Assembly: GCF_900240215.1 (NCBI RefSeq) | Contig: NZ_LT964679.1 | Span: 1,908,538-1,944,366, forward strand | Origin: Raoultibacter timonensis | GTDB lineage: Bacteria; Actinomycetota; Coriobacteriia; Coriobacteriales; Eggerthellaceae | DNA length: 35,829 nt | Direction of reading: 5' to 3' | Shown here: positions 32,252 to 35,829 of the stretch, in pieces | How positions within the stretch are numbered: position 1 is the first letter of the stretch | Layout: each line of letters opens with the position of its first letter | The notes under the pieces: generated by a model | The model's database searches: none | Seen by the model: only the letters and a program-made list of their open reading frames with translations | Told to the model about the DNA's origin: nothing | Made by a program: the position numbers and the translations under genes

Positions 32252-33373
32252 TTATCGCCCGATGCCGCTCGGCTGATGTTGGGTGATGCAGTGGATGTTC
32301 CCGCCGCCGTACACCACTTCGACGGTATCGACGCCTACGACCTCGCGCTCGGGAAACATCGCTTGGATCTGCTCAAGCGCCAGCGCATCGTTTTCGTCGC
32401 GGTACTGCGGCACGACCACAGCCCCGTTCACGATGAGGAAGTTCATGTACGAAGCGATACAGGGCTCGTCGGTGGTTCGCTCGACGGTCTCGTCGACAAG
32501 GTCGATGGAGGCCACCTGCTCCCCGGTCATGTAAACGGGCTTCTTGGGCAGGCAGAGCTTATGTACTTTAAGCGAGCGGCCCCGCGCATCGACCGTCTTG
32601 GAAAGCTCCCGATACGCAGCCTGGCTCGCCTCGTAGAACGGGTCGGTTTCGTCCTCGGTCCAGATGCACGCCACCTCGCCCGGAGCCACGAAGCAGGCCA
32701 CATCGTCGATATGGCCGTTCGTCTCGTTCGGGTCGATGCCGTCCCGTATCCAGATCACCTTTTCGGCGCCCAGGTATTCGCACAGCTTCTCTTCGATCTC
32801 GCTCCTCGAAAGCTCGGGATTGCGACCCTCGGAAAGCAGGCACATCTCGGTTGTGAGCACCGTGCCCTCGCCGTCGACGTGGATGGAACCGCCCTCGAGA
32901 ACGAACGAATCGGGACGGTAGCGCACCGCGCCCGCCAAATCGGCCACCTTCACGCCCACGAGGGCATCCTTGTCCCAAGGGAAGTACATTCCGTCGACAA
33001 GGCCGCCCCACGCGTTGAAATGCCAGTGCACCGCGCGCACGTCGCCCTGGTCGTTACCGACGAACGTCGGGCCGCAATCGCGCATCCATGCGTCGTCCGA
33101 CTCCATTTCGACAACGAGGATTCGCTCCTCGTTGGAAAGCATGCGCCGTGCGGCTGCGTAATCGTCGGGTTTCACGCACACGGTGACCGGTTCGAACCGC
33201 GCGATGGCGCGCGCCACGTCGGCGAAGGTTCTCTGAGCGGGCTTCGCCCCGTCGCGCCAGTTGTCGGTACGATGGGGCCAGAGCATCCATATTCTCGTCT
33301 GGGGCTCGAATTCGCCCAGCATACGGTATCCGTCCCGCTTCGGAGTCGATTCGCTCTCGTAGATCGTTCTCAT
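32252..33373 (-). CDS. aguA: Agmatine deiminase
   Basis: This 373-residue enzyme hydrolyses agmatine to N-carbamoylputrescine and ammonia in the arginine-to-putrescine route. It belongs to the Porphyromonas-type peptidylarginine-deiminase superfamily. Catalytic Cys362 lies in GGGNIHCITQ, with family blocks DDAWMRDCGPTF, EGGSIHVDGEGT and NGHIDDVACF. ATG 33373 has GGGAG nearby; upstream in-frame codons are not family-like. No carbamoyltransferase or carbamoylputrescine amidase is adjacent, so the downstream step must be encoded elsewhere. It may supply polyamines or ammonia in an arginine-using gut anaerobe. Confidence 0.95.
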   Translation of the reverse strand: MRTIYESESTPKRDGYRMLGEFEPQTRIWMLWPHRTDNWRDGAKPAQRTFADVARAIARFEPVTVCVKPDDYAAARRMLSNEERILVVEMESDDAWMRDCGPTFVGNDQGDVRAVHWHFNAWGGLVDGMYFPWDKDALVGVKVADLAGAVRYRPDSFVLEGGSIHVDGEGTVLTTEMCLLSEGRNPELSRSEIEEKLCEYLGAEKVIWIRDGIDPNETNGHIDDVACFVAPGEVACIWTEDETDPFYEASQAAYRELSKTVDARGRSLKVHKLCLPKKPVYMTGEQVASIDLVDETVERTTDEPCIASYMNFLIVNGAVVVPQYRDENDALALEQIQAMFPEREVVGVDTVEVVYGGGNIHCITQHQPSGIGR

Positions 33374-33640
33374 GGCAGCTCTCCCTCGCATCGCTTGCCG
33401 GTCTCGTTCCACCGTCACGCAGCCGACGGCGTCTTCACCGGCTCTCGACGGTATCGCCTTCCGATGCTTGCCGCCTATTCTCCCCCGAAACGACCTTTTC
33501 GGACGATTCTGTTGCGCCCCTGTTTGCTTACGCACATGCGGGCTTTCTGCATTAGCGCGCCGCGAACTCGACGCGCCTGCCAAGGTGTGGCAGAATCGTC
33601 AGTTGATTGATACGAACGTCACGAAAGAAGGATCAGCGTT

Positions 33641-34306
33641 ATGCAGTTGCCAGGACTCGTTACCGTCAAACCCGACCAGACCGACACCATCGAGAAGCTC
33701 GCCCATATGATGGGTAAAAGCTTCATGGAGGAACTCTGGACCGAAGCCTGGCTCGAATCGCTCGACTGCCTCGGCACAACCGACGAGCGCAAGCTCGAGA
33801 TATCCCGTGCGATTATGAAGTACGATTTCATGGTGGGTACGCGCCATCAGTGCTGCTACATGCTTCCCGACTTTGCCGCGGGTGCCGGAGCATATCTTTC
33901 CAGCGACCTTGGCGGGCGCATCTGGAGCGACCTCGAGGACGAGGCGACCGAGCTGATGGCAGAAGCCACCCTGACGGATGACGAGAAGGCGGCGCTTTTC
34001 AAGCGCGCAGAAGAGATGGGGGGCATCTCGAACTTCAAATGGATGGTTCCCGAAGCCGAAGGCGATGACTTCATCCACTTCTTCTCGATCGGCGTCAATC
34101 CCGACATGCGCGGCTCGGGAGCTTTCCGCAGGCTCATGACGCCGTTTCTCGAGTTCGCCGACAGCTGCGGCATCAACTGCTACCTCGAATGCTACACCGA
34201 TCGGCTCGAGAGCCTGTACGGTCATTTCGGATTCGAAACGGTGCACCGCTTCACCGATCCGGCATTCGATGTGTACGAACGTGCAATGGTGCGCACGCCC
34301 CGCTAG
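33641..34306 (+). CDS. GNAT-family N-acetyltransferase
   Basis: The 221-residue protein has a GNAT fold in its second half: FFSIGVNPDMRGSGAFRRLM is the acetyl-CoA-binding motif A (usually Q/RxxGxG/A), followed by the alpha4/beta5 region ESLYGHFGFETVHRF. The first 120 residues are a helical, acidic extension, not typical of small acetyltransferases. GAAGGA precedes the ATG. A MerR regulator starts 44 bp downstream and an exporter follows, so this may be a drug-modification or tolerance module. The acceptor is unknown. Confidence 0.85.
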   Translation: MQLPGLVTVKPDQTDTIEKLAHMMGKSFMEELWTEAWLESLDCLGTTDERKLEISRAIMKYDFMVGTRHQCCYMLPDFAAGAGAYLSSDLGGRIWSDLEDEATELMAEATLTDDEKAALFKRAEEMGGISNFKWMVPEAEGDDFIHFFSIGVNPDMRGSGAFRRLMTPFLEFADSCGINCYLECYTDRLESLYGHFGFETVHRFTDPAFDVYERAMVRTPR

Positions 34307-34350
34307 CCGAAACGAGACGACCAAGCCGCACCGAACGAGAGGAACCGACC

Positions 34351-35160
34351 ATGCGCAGCGGAGAGATCGCACGACTTGCAGGAGTTACGGTGCGCACGCT
34401 GCGCCATTACCGCTCGATCGGGCTTTTGCCCGAGCCGAACCGCAGCGATAACGGGTACTGCGAGTACACGCTTGACGACCTTTTGCGCCTGCTGCGCATC
34501 AAGCACCTCGCCGCGCTCGGCTTCTCCCTCGAAGATATCGGCGGCATGCTTGCGACCCTCGACTCCGACGACCGTTCGAAAGCGACCGATCTGCTCGACG
34601 AGCTTGATCGTAGCCTGGTAGACCAGATCGAACGGCTCGAGCAGAAGCGTCGCACGCTTGCGTTCGTCCGGGCAAAGGAGCTCGATGCCGATATCCCCGT
34701 GCGGCTTGCCGCCATCGTCGACATGCTCAAGAACCACGGCCTGCCCGAGGACGCCCTCAACAGCGAGCGGGACGTCATGCTGCTCGCAGGAGCGGTGCTG
34801 AGCGAAAACGACCTTGACGAAACCGAGAGGGTGTATCGCGCCCTCGTCGAACGCGATCTCATCGATGATTACGTGAAGATCAACGGCTGGATCATGGATC
34901 TGCCGCCCGATGCAACCGAAAAGGACAAGTCCGCTGTCGTCGAGAGGATCATCGAAGTCATGGAACCCCTCCTGGATTGCTTCGATCCGGGCAACTGGGA
35001 CGAGGAACCGACGGAAGCAGAGCTGCAAAGCGAAGCTCTCCTGAGGCAGTACCAGGCCCAATCCCTCAACCCCGCGCAGCAGGAGGTGAGCGATCGCACG
35101 ATCGCGCGTATCGAAAAGCTCGTGCTCGGGAAGCGGGAACAGGCTGATCGGCCTCAGTAG
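34351..35160 (+). CDS. MerR-family transcriptional regulator
   Basis: The 269-residue protein has an N-terminal MerR winged helix (MRSGEIARLAGVTVRTLRHY), a long coiled coil (about 80-120) and a C-terminal region of about 140 residues rich in acidic helices that is neither Cys-rich nor GyrI-like, so a metal sensor is unlikely. GAGAGG precedes the ATG. It lies between the GNAT gene and an MFS exporter whose promoter bears a MerR-type dyad, and probably activates that exporter when it binds a drug or metabolite. Confidence 0.9.
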   Translation: MRSGEIARLAGVTVRTLRHYRSIGLLPEPNRSDNGYCEYTLDDLLRLLRIKHLAALGFSLEDIGGMLATLDSDDRSKATDLLDELDRSLVDQIERLEQKRRTLAFVRAKELDADIPVRLAAIVDMLKNHGLPEDALNSERDVMLLAGAVLSENDLDETERVYRALVERDLIDDYVKINGWIMDLPPDATEKDKSAVVERIIEVMEPLLDCFDPGNWDEEPTEAELQSEALLRQYQAQSLNPAQQEVSDRTIARIEKLVLGKREQADRPQ

Positions 35161-35299
35161 GCGGACCAGCCGCAAAGCGGCAACGCGGCCCCGGCGAAGC
35201 GCCTGCCGCCACCCACCCGACAAACCGAACGCCATCGCACCGCCATCGCCATTCAACGTTCGTGCGGTTCACGGAGCCTGCACATTTTCACGATGCCTC

Positions 35300-35330
35300 T
35301 TGACCCGGACGTAACGTCAGGGTTTTTACT
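35300..35330 (+). promoter_or_regulatory. MerR-type promoter of the MFS exporter
   Basis: TTGACC (35300-35305) and TTTACT (35325-35330) are 19 bp apart. The dyad ACCCGGACGT / ACGTCAGGGT (35303-35312 and 35314-35323, one mismatch, one base between) fills the spacer. Such promoters need a MerR protein to untwist them, and the gene directly upstream encodes one. Confidence 0.8.
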
Positions 35331-35355
35331 CCTTTCTGAGAAGAAAGGAAGCATC

Positions 35356-35829
35356 ATGCCCGGAAAGACCACGACCGTCCGATTCCTCACCGCGAGCGCG
35401 CTTTCGCTGCTCGGCAACTCGGTTGCGGGAATCGCGCTCCCCCTCATCCTGCTCGCCACCACCGGCGACCCGCTCGCAGCGGGCACGCTCGCCATCATCT
35501 GCGCCGTGCCTCAGGTGCTCGCAGGCGTACTCGGCGGAGCCGTGCTCGACCGCCTCAACCGCCGCAACGTCTCGATCTTCTCCGATATCGTTTCGGCGCT
35601 GTGCGTAGCCGCGCTGCCCATCGTCGATATGACGGTGGGCTTGAGTTTCGGATGGTTCGCGCTCTTCGGCGTGCTCGGCGCCGTCGGAGACATCCCCGGC
35701 ATGACCGCGCGCGACGCCATGCTGCCCACTGTCGTCGAGCGTGACGGCGTGAGCCTGCAGCGTTTCCTCGGCATATCCCAATCGCTCGACTCCATCGTCA
35801 CGATCGTCGGTCCCGCGCTCGCAGCCTTC
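35356..35829 (+). CDS. MFS transporter, truncated by window edge
   Basis: The first 158 codons show about five transmembrane helices (14-35, 44-66, 72-95 and onward) and the loop motif GAVLDRLNRRNVSI, which corresponds to motif A of major facilitator antiporters. The sequence resembles the macrolide/enterobactin-exporter-like MFS group. AAAGGA lies before ATG 35356. Its promoter carries a MerR-type dyad, so it is likely a substrate-induced efflux pump controlled by the 34351 regulator. The remaining two thirds lie outside the window. Confidence 0.9.
   Translation, partial: MPGKTTTVRFLTASALSLLGNSVAGIALPLILLATTGDPLAAGTLAIICAVPQVLAGVLGGAVLDRLNRRNVSIFSDIVSALCVAALPIVDMTVGLSFGWFALFGVLGAVGDIPGMTARDAMLPTVVERDGVSLQRFLGISQSLDSIVTIVGPALAAF

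Noticed and set aside
35331..35348. Hairpin CCTTTCT-GAGA-AGAAAGG covering the exporter's ribosome site
   Set aside because: With the MerR-type -10 at 35325-35330 transcription would start near 35337, so the left arm would be only partly in the RNA; translational control by this hairpin is unlikely.

Overview
The window looks like chromosome of a high-GC anaerobic actinobacterium of the Coriobacteriia, most likely Eggerthellaceae (Eggerthella, Gordonibacter, Adlercreutzia or relatives). The reasons are a Tat-exported FAD/FMN fumarate-reductase-type flavoprotein beside a membrane-spanning LuxR regulator, a DMSO-reductase-family molybdo/tungsto-enzyme, MEP-pathway isoprenoid genes, and the general codon style. 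The organism is inferred; nothing in the window names it.

Layout. 1-5700: accessory regulators and transporters. These are a truncated XRE regulator, an M29 aminopeptidase, a divergent DMT-transporter/LysR pair with a clear LysR box between them, a Pr6Pr-type membrane protein, and an AT-richer YozG-like HTH/DUF2975 pair. 5753-7603: a compact peptide-modification locus. A radical SAM/SPASM enzyme is followed 4 nt later by a 26-codon ORF with a perfect Shine-Dalgarno sequence and a downstream hairpin, and a small two-helix membrane protein diverges from it. This is the best candidate here for an undescribed system (a short RiPP or peptide-derived cofactor). 7653-17774: a housekeeping block on the minus strand, read as pyrH-frr-uppS-cdsA-dxr-(pfkB-type kinase) and then rseP-ispG-proS-HAD phosphatase. 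It couples UMP kinase, ribosome recycling, undecaprenyl-PP and CDP-DAG synthesis, two MEP-pathway steps, site-2 proteolysis and prolyl-tRNA charging. The kinase between dxr and rseP, and an RseP that lacks a visible PDZ domain but carries an apparent winged-helix insert, are unusual.

18009-23224: HtrA/DegP-like protease with its own terminator, then a plus-strand set of a possible SCP2-like protein, an iron-dependent alcohol dehydrogenase and a class-3-like aldehyde dehydrogenase (alcohol to aldehyde to acid). 23225-24062: a decayed patch with a frameshifted flavoprotein remnant and a 30-bp-arm inverted repeat. 24063-28400: XRE membrane regulator, bidirectional terminator, then the divergent flavoprotein and LuxR-type regulator. 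28442-32183: an unknown anchored protein, a MerR/GyrI-type regulator with a textbook 19-bp-spacer promoter, and a divergent orphan cytoplasmic Mo/W-bisMGD enzyme. 32252-35829: agmatine deiminase, GNAT acetyltransferase, MerR regulator, and the start of an MFS exporter whose promoter again has the MerR-type 19-bp spacing and a dyad.

No tRNA, rRNA, CRISPR array, transposase or integrase was recognised. All calls were made by reading the sequence, without database searches.
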